Source: Candidatus Saccharibacteria bacterium oral taxon 488
GTDB taxonomy: Bacteria; Patescibacteriota; Saccharimonadia; Saccharimonadales; Saccharimonadaceae
NCBI GenBank assembly: GCA_005697215.1
Contig: CP040003.1
Coordinates: 248,001-312,000, forward strand
Reading direction: 5' to 3'
Length of the DNA: 64,000 nucleotides
Shown here: positions 40,866 to 49,136 of the stretch, piece after piece
How positions within the stretch are numbered: the stretch's first letter is position 1
How the letters are laid out: each line of letters starts with the position of its first letter
Notes under the pieces: generated by a model
Databases searched by the model: none
Told to the model about the DNA's origin: nothing
Seen by the model: only the letters and a program-made list of their open reading frames with translations
Translations under genes and position numbers: made by a program

Positions 40866-40896
40866 TGTAGCACTAATTGATACATTGTCGCAATAA
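40866..40896. promoter_or_regulatory. Second copy of the operator-like element
   Basis: Thirty-one bases that align without gaps to 40031-40061: both begin TGTAGCACT, have ATTG and ACA at the same positions, and end GCAATAA. It lies just behind the nicotianamine-synthase-like gene, so the gene is bracketed by two copies. Here the sequence is between converging genes, so it may act on the end of a transcript or as a regulator reservoir site. Confidence 0.5.
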
Positions 40897-40906
40897 TGAT
40901 ATATAG

Positions 40907-41680
40907 CTAGACGCCGAGGAATTCGTATGGATTGGTTGGTTCGGTGGTTGGGGTGATGGTGGGGTTAGTGAGCACATAGACGGCCTTGCCGCCGGATAGC
41001 TCGCGTTTGATCTGTCCGCGTATCTGTAGCCATTGATTATCGCGGTAGCGCTCGGCGTCTGGGGATTTAACGAGGATGCTGACCGGGGTGCTGTCAACGG
41101 CGCAGCAGCTGATAACGAAGCGCGAGAGCTCGAAGTAGCGGTTGTCGTAAAAGCCGCCTGGGTCGCGCGCCACAAAGCCGGTGACGTCAATGGTTACGCC
41201 GTCAAAAAAGCTGTCATTCGGACAGTCATCAAACGCGCTGCGCCAGCGGTTCATGGAAACGGGCTTACCATTAAGCGGCTCTGGTTTGTCGCAGCGGCCG
41301 GTCGTGCTGGTCGGCCCGGACGTGGCGCGATTGGCAGCGCTGGACGAGGACAGTGGACGCGGTGGCAGGATGCTGGACAGGACGAGGATACCAGCGGTGA
41401 CGATTGAGAGTATGGGGATGGTGCGTCGCGGCTTTTTTGGATGCTTGGTGGGTGCCGGGCGGGCGGAGGCTCGTCGCTTCCCTGCTAGGTTATGGCGCAG
41501 CTGTAGAACAATATCGATAAGGAGTAACATGCCACCAGCCACGGTCGCCACGACGGCGAGCAAATGGTAGCGCGGATGAATGTAAAAGCCGAGCTGGCCG
41601 CGGACGGCGATGAGGATGATGTAGCCACAGGCGAGTAGCCCGCCGCCAGCGCGCAGTAGTGGGCCGAGTTTAGCGCGCAT
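40907..41680 (-). CDS. TIGR03943/YcgQ-family membrane protein
   Basis: A 257-residue protein with three hydrophobic helices (about 12-30, 40-62 and 90-108) and an extracytoplasmic C-terminal beta domain. The family mark is FELSRFVISCCAVDSTPVSI: the RF-ISCC-A-D segment is conserved and its cysteine pair could bind a metal ion. VTGFVARDPGGFYDNRYFEL precedes it, and WLQIRGQIKRE follows. Proteins of this family always occur with a DUF318-type permease, as here: the genes overlap by eleven bases and the permease is upstream. In several bacteria the pair is controlled by metal regulators; a zinc-related transport role is plausible but has not been shown to my knowledge. Confidence 0.8.
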   Translation of the reverse strand: MRAKLGPLLRAGGGLLACGYIILIAVRGQLGFYIHPRYHLLAVVATVAGGMLLLIDIVLQLRHNLAGKRRASARPAPTKHPKKPRRTIPILSIVTAGILVLSSILPPRPLSSSSAANRATSGPTSTTGRCDKPEPLNGKPVSMNRWRSAFDDCPNDSFFDGVTIDVTGFVARDPGGFYDNRYFELSRFVISCCAVDSTPVSILVKSPDAERYRDNQWLQIRGQIKRELSGGKAVYVLTNPTITPTTEPTNPYEFLGV

Positions 41681-42713
41681 AGAGATTGACTCCGATCCCT
41701 GTCGCCAGCGACAGGCTGAAAATAATGAGCATAACCAGCAGGATAAATCGCGGACGGAAGGTGCTTCGCATGAGGAGAATCAGTTTGATGTCGATCATCG
41801 GGCCAGTCAGCAGAAAAGCGAGGACAGAGCCATTGGTGAAGATACGGGCGTAAGCCAGCGCAAAAAAGGCATCGACGCTGGAGCAGATAGAGACGACGAA
41901 GCCGAGGCCGATCATGGCGATGACCGACAGGATGATGTCGCCGCCGACGGCGTTGATGATGGAGCGCGGAACGAAGACTTGGGTGGCGGCAGCGATCATG
42001 GCGCCAAGGACCAGCATGGTGGTGAGCTGCCAGAATTCGTTGCGGGAATCAGCGAGGATGTGGCGAAAGGTCGTTGGATGACGGTCGGTGCAAGAAGCAG
42101 CGAATGACGGCTGGAGGACGTGCCTCGGGTGAATAAAGCTGACGATCAGAGCGGTCAGCTGGACGATTAGAAAGCCAAAGCCGATGCGCCACCAGACCAT
42201 GCGTGGCTCAAAGCTAAAGGCGGTCATGGTGGCGATGATAGTGATCGGATTGAGGATCGGCGCGGCTAAGAGAAAGCTGATGACGTCGGCGGGCTTGAGG
42301 CCGTGCGCTAGGAGGCTGCGGGCGACTGGCACGTTGCCGCACTCGCAGACTGGCAGCGCGATGCCGACGAGCGAGAGGAGAATGCGACGAATGAGCGTGT
42401 GCTTGGGGAGGATTTTAAGTAGTCGGTCTGGCGGTAGGAAGCGGCGAATGAGAGCAGAAACGATGATGCCGATGATTAGAAACGGCGTGGCCTCAACGAT
42501 GACGCTGCAGGTTAGCGTCAGAAAATCTTGTGCCAGCGGTGCTAGCGTTTCGGCCCACGTGTGCGGCGGATGCGCGATTAGCCAGAGGTCGATTTGTAAA
42601 CCATACTGCATGACAATGATCCCAAACAAGCCGACGATAGTCCATCGGATTGCATCGCTGTGGTTTTTGAACCAGGTGCCAGCGCGCTGATATATTGTCT
42701 GTAGTGACGGCAT
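41670..42713 (-). CDS. DUF318/YcgR-family permease
   Basis: A 347-residue polytopic membrane protein with eight or more helices. The family motif is LPVCECGNVPVARSL (about 120-134), followed by LLAAPILNPITIIAT; the second half has VSICSSVDAFFALAY and GPMIDIKLILLM. The conserved Cys/Glu residues in the membrane suggest metal coordination. It forms an operon with the TIGR03943 protein. TATAAT on the reverse strand (42726-42721) is seven bases before the ATG. The promoter of the divergent DUF475 gene lies 21 bases away, so both may share control. Confidence 0.85.
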   Translation of the reverse strand: MPSLQTIYQRAGTWFKNHSDAIRWTIVGLFGIIVMQYGLQIDLWLIAHPPHTWAETLAPLAQDFLTLTCSVIVEATPFLIIGIIVSALIRRFLPPDRLLKILPKHTLIRRILLSLVGIALPVCECGNVPVARSLLAHGLKPADVISFLLAAPILNPITIIATMTAFSFEPRMVWWRIGFGFLIVQLTALIVSFIHPRHVLQPSFAASCTDRHPTTFRHILADSRNEFWQLTTMLVLGAMIAAATQVFVPRSIINAVGGDIILSVIAMIGLGFVVSICSSVDAFFALAYARIFTNGSVLAFLLTGPMIDIKLILLMRSTFRPRFILLVMLIIFSLSLATGIGVNLYAR

Positions 42714-42760
42714 AGTTTCTATTATACTACTCCCCGCCTAGCATGCTATACTAAATCATT

Positions 42761-43882
42761 ATGAAACATCTCTGGCATTCGCATCACCCATTTCGGATTT
42801 TTTGGTTTTCGGCGTTGTTGACGCTGGCTTTGGGCGGGTTGATTTTCGGACATTTCGGCGCGAGCGGCTTGTGGTTATTCGCGATTCTGGTGGTGCTGGA
42901 AGTGACTTTTAGCTTTGACAACGCGGTGATTAACAGCAAGGTGTTAGCCGGCATGAGCCAGGTTTGGCAGAAGGTGTTTTTGACAGTTGGGATTTTTGTG
43001 GCGGTATTCGTGGTGCGGTTTGTGCTGCCGATTATCATCGTGATGGTGGCGAGCGGCCATGGCTTTATGGAAGTGGTTGATTTGGCGCTGCATAAGCCGG
43101 CGGAATACGGTCATATTTTGCACGAAGCCTCGCCGATGATTGATGCCTTTGGCGGCGCGTTTCTGATTATGATCGGCCTCAGTTATTTCATTGATTATAA
43201 CAAGCGCGTGCATTGGATGCGGCATGTCGAGCCGTGGCTGGCCAAGGCTGGGCGGTTCGAGAATTTCAAGGTGTGTCTGATGCTGAGCGTGGCGGCGGTG
43301 CTGTACTTTACGGTTGAGCCGCCGCATCGGGCGCTGGTACTGATCTCGTCGGTACTGGGAATTATACTGCACATCGGGCTGGAATTGTTCGGCTCATTCT
43401 TTCATGAGGATGATGCCAAGTCGGTCAAGGTCAAGACCGGCTGGGCAGCCTTCGCTAGCCTGCTCTATCTGGAGGTGTTGGACGCCAGCTTTAGCTTTGA
43501 CGGCGTGATTGGCGCTTTTGCCATCACCAGCAGTGTGTTGCTGATCGTGGCGGGGCTCGGCGCCGGAGCGATTTGGGTGCGGTCGCTGACGGTGTATTTG
43601 CTGCGGACGGGCATGCTCAGCAAATATAAATATCTGGAAAATGGCGCGCACTGGGCGATCATGGCGCTGGGTATGATGATGATCGCCAAGCTATTTCATC
43701 TGGAGCTGCCGGAATGGGCGACGGGAGGCTTGGGGCTATTGTTTGTGAGCTTGGCGGTTGGGAGTAGCATGCTGGAGGCGCGAGCGATTAATTTGCAAGA
43801 AGCAGCCGCGGCGAAATTGCATAGTGCTGAGCAGCGGTTGAAGCACGGCGCGGCGAAAATTGTGCCGCGGAGGCGACGGTAA
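42761..43882 (+). CDS. DUF475 family, TerC-like membrane protein
   Basis: A 373-residue integral membrane protein with about nine helices, related to TerC. The TerC-type acidic motif appears twice: VLEVTFSFDNAVINSKV near residue 47-63 and VLDASFSFDGVIGAFAI near 239-255; the paired acidic residues in the membrane are thought to move cations. TerC relatives help load manganese into exported proteins and resist metal stress. The tail (AAAKLHSAEQRLKHGAAKIV) is basic and cytoplasmic. The ATG is eight bases after TATACT (42747-42752), divergent from the DUF318 permease. Its location among metal genes supports a metal-export or metal-sorting role. Confidence 0.85.
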   Translation: MKHLWHSHHPFRIFWFSALLTLALGGLIFGHFGASGLWLFAILVVLEVTFSFDNAVINSKVLAGMSQVWQKVFLTVGIFVAVFVVRFVLPIIIVMVASGHGFMEVVDLALHKPAEYGHILHEASPMIDAFGGAFLIMIGLSYFIDYNKRVHWMRHVEPWLAKAGRFENFKVCLMLSVAAVLYFTVEPPHRALVLISSVLGIILHIGLELFGSFFHEDDAKSVKVKTGWAAFASLLYLEVLDASFSFDGVIGAFAITSSVLLIVAGLGAGAIWVRSLTVYLLRTGMLSKYKYLENGAHWAIMALGMMMIAKLFHLELPEWATGGLGLLFVSLAVGSSMLEARAINLQEAAAAKLHSAEQRLKHGAAKIVPRRRR

Positions 43883-43919
43883 TTGATATTTGTGGCTTTT
43901 TGTTTCGGGCGATATCGCT

Positions 43920-43954
43920 TGCTTATTGCTACATTGTTGCAATAAGCATTTTTA
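43920..43954. terminator. Hairpin between DUF475 and pth, also matching the operator pattern
   Basis: TGCTTATTGC (43920-43929) and GCAATAAGCA (43939-43948) form a perfect ten-base stem with a nine-base loop, then TTTTTAATTT. It lies between converging genes, so a bidirectional terminator is the simplest reading. It also has the TTATTGC-N9-GCAATAA geometry of the Fur-family operator and the same ACA position in the spacer, so regulator binding is possible. Confidence 0.6.
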
Positions 43955-43991
43955 ATTTCGCAGGTGCAATGATGTAGTGATATGTCGGGGG

Positions 43992-44597
43992 TTATAATTT
44001 GACGCTTATGGCTGAAATTTGATCGGATAAAAAGTCATGAATCATTGTTCGCACCGTTGGGATGGCCCAATTTTTCAAAATAGTTAATTCATCGCTATTA
44101 AAATTCATCATAACAAAACGGTCGGTTGAGACTTGCCGTCGCAGTAGATTGTCGGTACCGATACGAATATGCCAGAAATCAGCGCCGATATGAGTATGAA
44201 GCGATTTTAAGCCGTTGCTGCCAGCGTCGCGGCCGCCCTTGCGGACACGGATTTTACCAAAATCAAGGTCAGTGTCGTCATGAATAACCAGTAAATCATC
44301 CAGCGTCAATTTATAAAAATCCATGAGTGCCCGCGCGGCAACGCCAACTTCGTTATAGTACGTCGTTGGTTTGACCAAGAGAACTTTTTCCTGCGGACTA
44401 GCGGTTGACGACTTTGCGTCAGCAGTTGAGGCTAGCTTGACACTATTTAGCTCGGCAATATCCGCAAAGAATTTGGGCTTATTGCTAAATTGTGCACTCT
44501 GCCCTGCTGCCAACTGGTCAACTACTAGAAAGCCAGCGTTGTGCCGGGTGTAGGTGTACTTGTCGCCAGGATTACCGAGGGCTAGGATGACTTTCAT
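43992..44597 (-). CDS. pth: Peptidyl-tRNA hydrolase
   Basis: A 201-residue Pth that frees tRNA from abortive peptidyl-tRNA. The N-terminus LALGNPGDKYTYTRHNAGFLVVD carries the N and catalytic H of the active site; VLLVKPTTYYNEVG, LLVIHDDTDLDFGKIRVRKG and HTHIGADFWHIRIG are the other blocks. It has a small insert around residues 35-65 (ADAKSSTASPQEK) compared with the 190-residue norm. TATACT on the reverse strand (44609-44604) precedes the ATG by six bases. It is divergent from the COG0523 gene; the two ATGs are only 45 bases apart. Confidence 0.95.
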   Translation of the reverse strand: MKVILALGNPGDKYTYTRHNAGFLVVDQLAAGQSAQFSNKPKFFADIAELNSVKLASTADAKSSTASPQEKVLLVKPTTYYNEVGVAARALMDFYKLTLDDLLVIHDDTDLDFGKIRVRKGGRDAGSNGLKSLHTHIGADFWHIRIGTDNLLRRQVSTDRFVMMNFNSDELTILKNWAIPTVRTMIHDFLSDQISAISVKL

Positions 44598-44641
44598 AGC
44601 CTTAGTATATCACTTTGGCCAGGATGACGTATAATAGATGT

Positions 44642-45610
44642 ATGGCGAAACGCGATGACGATTTGGAATTTAGTGTTAATGCGGCGTTTGACGAAGCGCG
44701 GGCGGTTATTGACAAGGTGCCGCTTTATTTGGTGAACGGCTCGCTGGGTGCCGGCAAGACCAGCGTGCTGGAATTCTTATTGCAACAAAGTGACTATAAG
44801 GGTGCGCGGGTGATTGAAAATGAATATGCCAATGAAAATGTCGACGGCTATCGGCTAGAAGGGCTGGCGGAGATGGTGACGACGCTGGCTGGCGATTGTG
44901 TTTGTTGTTCGTCGAAGCATGCGTTGACGCGGATGCTGCTGGACTTTTGCCGGAATTCTCCAGCGCCAGTGTTTATCGAGGCGACGGGCGTGGCGCGAAC
45001 GATGAACTTGGTCGAGAAATTGATTAATGCACAAATCTTCAATAAGTATGAGTTGATGCAGAGTTTTTACGTGATCGATGCGCACGAGATTCTTAACGGT
45101 GTCGAGCCGGCGCACGAGGTTGAACTGCAGGCAGCAGACGTAATTTTAGTGACTAAGGAAGATTTGCTGAATGATAGCGAGCGAGCTGAATATGACATGA
45201 AACGGCGCGCCCTGCCCTACGCCAAGGTTTTAAGCGCACCGCACGGTCGGTTTGACCTCAGTAAATTAACCACGCCATCGGGACTGCTGGCGTTTTTTGA
45301 TACGTATGACGGCGAACTGGCGGTGCCGGATAATCCGACTTATGCGGTGCTGGACGTTTCAGGCATGAAAATTACGGCAGCGACTTTGGAAAAAATATGG
45401 CCGGAATTATTTGCGGCGTATGGCCTGCGGCGAATGAAGGGCTGCTTCATCAACGACAACGGCGCGCGCCAGCATGTGGAGGCAACCGAGCAGCAGATTC
45501 AGCTAACTAATGCCAGGCCTGAGGAGGCGGCAAAAATCGTATTCATCGGCGAACGGGCGGATGAGATTACCCGTGAAGCTTTGGCGGTGCAACTAGTGAT
45601 GTTTGAATAA
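44642..45610 (+). CDS. COG0523/CobW-family GTPase, putative zinc metallochaperone
   Basis: A 322-residue G3E P-loop GTPase. Walker A is NGSLGAGKTS (32-41); the metal-binding CVCC is at 86-89 in the place of the family's CxCC; FIEATGVA and VTKEDLL are the Walker B-like and base-recognition motifs. The C-terminal domain (from about 220) has the CobW C-terminal fold but lacks a histidine-rich stretch. COG0523 proteins deliver zinc or other metals to client enzymes under starvation and are typical Zur targets. The start at ATG 44642 follows TATAAT (44630-44635) by six bases. Its position two genes from the Fur-family regulator and metallophore enzyme supports zinc. Confidence 0.87.
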   Translation: MAKRDDDLEFSVNAAFDEARAVIDKVPLYLVNGSLGAGKTSVLEFLLQQSDYKGARVIENEYANENVDGYRLEGLAEMVTTLAGDCVCCSSKHALTRMLLDFCRNSPAPVFIEATGVARTMNLVEKLINAQIFNKYELMQSFYVIDAHEILNGVEPAHEVELQAADVILVTKEDLLNDSERAEYDMKRRALPYAKVLSAPHGRFDLSKLTTPSGLLAFFDTYDGELAVPDNPTYAVLDVSGMKITAATLEKIWPELFAAYGLRRMKGCFINDNGARQHVEATEQQIQLTNARPEEAAKIVFIGERADEITREALAVQLVMFE

Positions 45611-45745
45611 ATTGTTCGCTTTCGTCGTTTCCGACTCATCAGCATAGACACGCATCTATGGAGCGAACTGACAAGCAGGAGAATATTTACACATGGCGGA
45701 GATGACCACCAAAATATTCGGCGGCTTGCCAGTCCAGTGTGTGGC

Positions 45746-46039
45746 CTACATGAACAGTTGGACGATCCACCCGAGTCCCAGTGCCACGAGAAGGGTCAAA
45801 AAGAAAATGACTCGTCGACTAAACTGGTCGTCCCCGGGGTTGGATCGGGCGGTGAACAAACTCACAAAGATGTTCAACCCGATGGCCTGGACCAGGTTCA
45901 GCCTATTGATGTCGAATGTGGGACTGATAAACCAGCCCCAGAGGATCATCGTCACGAATCCTCCGAAGAGGATGTCGATGATGATAAAGAGGAGGTCGCT
46001 GGCGATGTTGCCAGCCTCTCCTCTGGTGTCGTAGCTCAT
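45746..46039 (-). CDS. Small membrane protein with actinobacterial codon use
   Basis: A 97-residue protein with three predicted membrane helices (about 14-34, 49-66 and 75-96, RRVIFFLTLLVALGLGWIVQ). I recognise no family. The DNA prefers ATC, CTC, TTC, GGC codons and differs from the neighbours, and AGGAGAG lies about 9 bases before the ATG, so it initiates with a Shine-Dalgarno site. Both features match the gene at 5184-6065 and suggest a gene taken from a high-GC actinobacterium. It stands alone in a spacer-rich region, which is also typical of a late insertion. Function unknown. Confidence 0.6.
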   Translation of the reverse strand: MSYDTRGEAGNIASDLLFIIIDILFGGFVTMILWGWFISPTFDINRLNLVQAIGLNIFVSLFTARSNPGDDQFSRRVIFFLTLLVALGLGWIVQLFM

Positions 46040-46519
46040 GGCGAGCCTCTCTCCTCATCCGAACGGAACTGTTCGTGTTTTACAAAAAACACTGCCCTGG
46101 CGCCCGGATGGCGCTTGAGCAAGATGAGGTTTCATGACACTATTTTGCTTCCGCTAAAATAACGCCATAAAATCTCACCTTGCTCTATTCTCAACTGCTT
46201 GTCAAAATACACTTTTGGACAAAACGTCAAACATCTGTCAACAAAAGCTGATATATATCAATACGAGAACAAAACGTCAAGGGTTTTTGTCAATAATGTG
46301 GTGTAATATTTTTTCTCACCCCTGTTATGATCATAGATAACTTTTTATAGAAAATAGTAGCCGGTGCTTTCTGATAACAGTAACTTGGCGCAGCATGATA
46401 AGAACGGGTCGGAATGTGGGTATTTCAAGAACATCAAAACGCCGGCAAGTACATAAGTACGTCGGCGTTTTGTTAGGATTCTTATAGCCTAGAAACACTT
46501 GATATCAAGCGTACAATTG
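46040..46519 (+). other. Spacer with repeats and a possible small RNA
   Basis: About 480 bases without a gene. ACAAAACGTCAA occurs twice, at 46219-46230 and 46269-46280, exactly 50 bases apart, and GTCAA is frequent around them. Downstream is a TATGAT at 46326-46331 with a weak -35, then about 105 bases leading to the hairpin terminator at 46436-46471. A short RNA on the plus strand is possible. Confidence 0.4.
46436..46471. terminator. Intrinsic terminator
   Basis: AAAACGCCG (46436-46444) pairs perfectly with CGGCGTTTT (46463-46471); the loop holds a second GTAC/GTAC stem. It can end the minus-strand gene at 46520-47566 (T-run TTTT on that strand) and any plus-strand RNA from the spacer. 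Confidence 0.75.
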
Positions 46520-47566
46520 TTACTGGGCTTCAGGCGGAAGAGGTGAGCGGTATCCACTTTGTCGCTCGCGTACTTCGTTATACCATCCTAATAGCTCTTG
46601 ACCATGATCCCAGTCCCACGCTGAGTCTGGTAATAAATAACCAGTTACTGCATTAAACAATGGATCTGAGGTATTTACCCTGATATCCAATATTTTTAGG
46701 GCCTCTTCGGCAATATCTGCTACGGTTGCAGTCTCGTTATTGTTGAGATGATCTTGCATGAGCTTTGCCAATAGGAATGTGTAAGAGCTGTACATGACTC
46801 CTCTTGCCTCAAACTCACTCGTAAATGGCTCTGCTTGTATTGGGTTATCTCTGTCGCCATAGATATTAGGTGGTAGCTGCGCCGCCGCTGCTCCAGCAAG
46901 GCGTATTTCTACGTCCCAGAGTTTTTCTTTTAGCCCCTCATATTTTTCTTTTCTGTTGATAATGGTATCTGCCCGCTGAATATCATAATCGTCTTCATCG
47001 TTGCGCCGAGCTTCATCTTCCCGCGCCTCAGCGGCAAGGACTTTTTCTGGTATATCGTCCAGAGTTTTTATCACGAGTGGATATGTCTCTGCCATTACAG
47101 GATGCTCGCTATACGGATCAGGAACTTTTATCTGCTGATCACAGTGTCCGCGCATAACTCGCGCCCAAGCTGCCTCTAGTTTTTCGGGATCAGAATTTTC
47201 ATATACGGGAACACAAACACCACCAAAAATAAGTAGTACCGGCTGGCCTTCTTCTGGTGCTTCTGGGCCGTTACTGATAGCATATTTGGCTATATCTACT
47301 GCATCAGAGAAAAATATTCTGGCATCAGCAAGGTCGTTGCCCAACTCAAGCAATGGGGCTTTTTCCAGCGGACCGCTATACATTTCAGGTTCGCTAGGTT
47401 CAGGGGTGACTTCGGTAGAGCCGTCAGTGCCAACAGGTGTTTCTGGATCTGCCTGAACTTCCTCCTTGATACCCGCAGAATTTTCCTGAAGCATGCCCCA
47501 GGGGGTTGTAGAATTATTTTGCTCTTCGCTCAGCATTCTCTCAGGTGGCTTTGGTATTCCTGGCAT
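46520..47566 (-). CDS. Hypothetical acidic soluble protein
   Basis: A 348-residue protein I do not recognise. The first 75 residues are low-complexity and acidic/proline-rich (VTPEPSEPEMYSGPLEKAPL), the rest is helical with conserved-looking segments (QPVLLIFGGVCVPVYEN near 105-121 and SDPLFNAVTGYLLPDS near 300). There is no membrane helix, signal peptide or catalytic motif. GAGAGGAG before the ATG gives a normal ribosome-binding site. The disordered acidic start and size resemble the protease-like protein at 16412, but I see no real homology. A terminator follows. Confidence 0.7.
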   Translation of the reverse strand: MPGIPKPPERMLSEEQNNSTTPWGMLQENSAGIKEEVQADPETPVGTDGSTEVTPEPSEPEMYSGPLEKAPLLELGNDLADARIFFSDAVDIAKYAISNGPEAPEEGQPVLLIFGGVCVPVYENSDPEKLEAAWARVMRGHCDQQIKVPDPYSEHPVMAETYPLVIKTLDDIPEKVLAAEAREDEARRNDEDDYDIQRADTIINRKEKYEGLKEKLWDVEIRLAGAAAAQLPPNIYGDRDNPIQAEPFTSEFEARGVMYSSYTFLLAKLMQDHLNNNETATVADIAEEALKILDIRVNTSDPLFNAVTGYLLPDSAWDWDHGQELLGWYNEVRERQSGYRSPLPPEAQ

Positions 47567-47678
47567 AGCTATAACTCCTCTCGTATGGATTTTAGTGTGC
47601 TGAGATTATATCAGCAGTACAACACTATGTCAATTTTTGAGAATTCAGCTCCAGTTGTTACTACGCCGTCAAGTTAGT

Positions 47679-49118
47679 TCATTTCTTGTCAAGAACGACC
47701 AAGTGCTCAATATGCGGTGTGCGCGGGAAAAAGTTGTAGCCATGGTGCCAAGCGATGCGGTAGTGCTGTTGGAGTAAGGTAACGTCGCGGGCTTGGGTGA
47801 CAGGATTGCAGCTGAGATAGAGGATGCGCGGCGGCAGCTGTTGCAACAATGTCGCAATAACGTCAGGATGTAAGCCAGCGCGTGGTGGGTCGACGATGAC
47901 GATTTCCCTACCGGTGATGTGGTCGAGGGCTTGTTCGCTGGGCGCGAGAATGGCGCGGGCGTCGGTGCGACCAAGTTCGGTGATGTTGCGCTGCATTTCG
48001 CGGACGGCGTCGGCGTTGCTTTCCACCAGCGTGATGTTGTCGCCGCCAATGGTCAGGCCGATGGTGCCGACGCCAGCGTAGAGGTCGATGGTTGATAATT
48101 TGACAGCTCGAATATCATCAGAAAATAATCCGGGACCCACTAAAGCCAGCCCAGATTTTTTCTGAGATATTGCTCGCTGTTGACTATCGGTGTTGTCATG
48201 TGCCGCTAACTGATCCAGCTGGCGCTCTTGGCGCGCCTTATTGTACGGTACCCATTCCCGCATATCGCGCAGCGCCTGCTCGTAAACCGGGATGTTGACT
48301 TGGAAAAAGCCTTCGCAGGCGTAGCGGAATGGCACGCCAAGAATGGTGTCGGTCAAGGTAGTGTTGCCGAAACGCGCCAGTCGCTCAGTGATGCGACTGG
48401 CTGGTGAGCGCGGGTCGGAGTAGATGACTTCCCCGCCCTGAGCCGGTAATTTGGCGGCTTCATCAGCGGTGATGATTTCGGGCAAGCGATCTTTAACATA
48501 CAACTGCCATACGCAACTTCCCGATTGATCGCAGCGGACGAGCAAGGTCTTGAGCTGGCGAGCCGCGACGCGTTTATGGTGCAGCAAGTCGCGGATTGCA
48601 CGCGCCAGGTTATTGATTGCAGGGTGCGCTAAGCTCGTGCCATCGACGACAATCTTACCCTTGCTGCCGCGGTGGAAAAACGCTAAATCAAGCGTATCAC
48701 CATACTCTCTGGCTTCACTATACCAACTAAATTCAACTTTGTTGCGATAACCATATGCAATATTGTTGCAATAAATATCAATCGCTGCCGGTAATGCAAC
48801 ATTGTGCAGTGTAAAGGCGTCGTCAATCAGTTGCCTTTTGTATATCTGCTCTATCTCGAGCGGCATAATCTGCCAAGGACTGGTCGAAAGATAACTATCC
48901 GGATCGCGCGGCTGGATACGGTCGGGGCTTGGCGAGATCACCTCCTCGACAATCGCCTCGATGAAGTGTGATTTCTTTTTGGTAACGCGAACAGTAACCG
49001 TCTCGCCGGGCAATCCGCCCCATACGAAACATTTGCGGCCATCGGCCAGCGTCCCTAGTGCTTGCCCGCCGCCAACGATTTTCTCTAGTGTCAGCGTCTC
49101 GAAACTCTGCCGTCTCAT
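47679..49118 (-). CDS. RlmD/RumA-family RNA m5U methyltransferase
   Basis: A 479-residue TrmA/RumA-type enzyme that methylates uracil C5 in 23S rRNA (or tRNA). An N-terminal TRAM domain (1-60) is followed by the methyltransferase core: DLYAGVGTIGLTIGG (SAM site), IVDPPRAGLHPDV, and YLSCNPVTQARD with the catalytic cysteine in SCNP. The four Fe-S cysteines of RlmD near residues 70-160 are not all obvious, so it could be an RlmCD/TrmA relative without a cluster. A 40-residue insert lies around 275-325 (rich in Q, R, D). I chose ATG 49118, seven bases after TATAAT on the reverse strand (49131-49126), over TTG 49121. Confidence 0.9.
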   Translation of the reverse strand: MRRQSFETLTLEKIVGGGQALGTLADGRKCFVWGGLPGETVTVRVTKKKSHFIEAIVEEVISPSPDRIQPRDPDSYLSTSPWQIMPLEIEQIYKRQLIDDAFTLHNVALPAAIDIYCNNIAYGYRNKVEFSWYSEAREYGDTLDLAFFHRGSKGKIVVDGTSLAHPAINNLARAIRDLLHHKRVAARQLKTLLVRCDQSGSCVWQLYVKDRLPEIITADEAAKLPAQGGEVIYSDPRSPASRITERLARFGNTTLTDTILGVPFRYACEGFFQVNIPVYEQALRDMREWVPYNKARQERQLDQLAAHDNTDSQQRAISQKKSGLALVGPGLFSDDIRAVKLSTIDLYAGVGTIGLTIGGDNITLVESNADAVREMQRNITELGRTDARAILAPSEQALDHITGREIVIVDPPRAGLHPDVIATLLQQLPPRILYLSCNPVTQARDVTLLQQHYRIAWHHGYNFFPRTPHIEHLVVLDKK

Positions 49119-49136
49119 CAAAGCTATTATAACAGA

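Noticed and set aside
47835-47860. A further TTGC-N9-GCAA sequence like the metal-island operator
   Set aside because: It lies inside the coding sequence of the RNA methyltransferase (encoding an ATLLQQ stretch) and far from any promoter, so chance is likely. The same holds for the similar sequence near 48760-48775.
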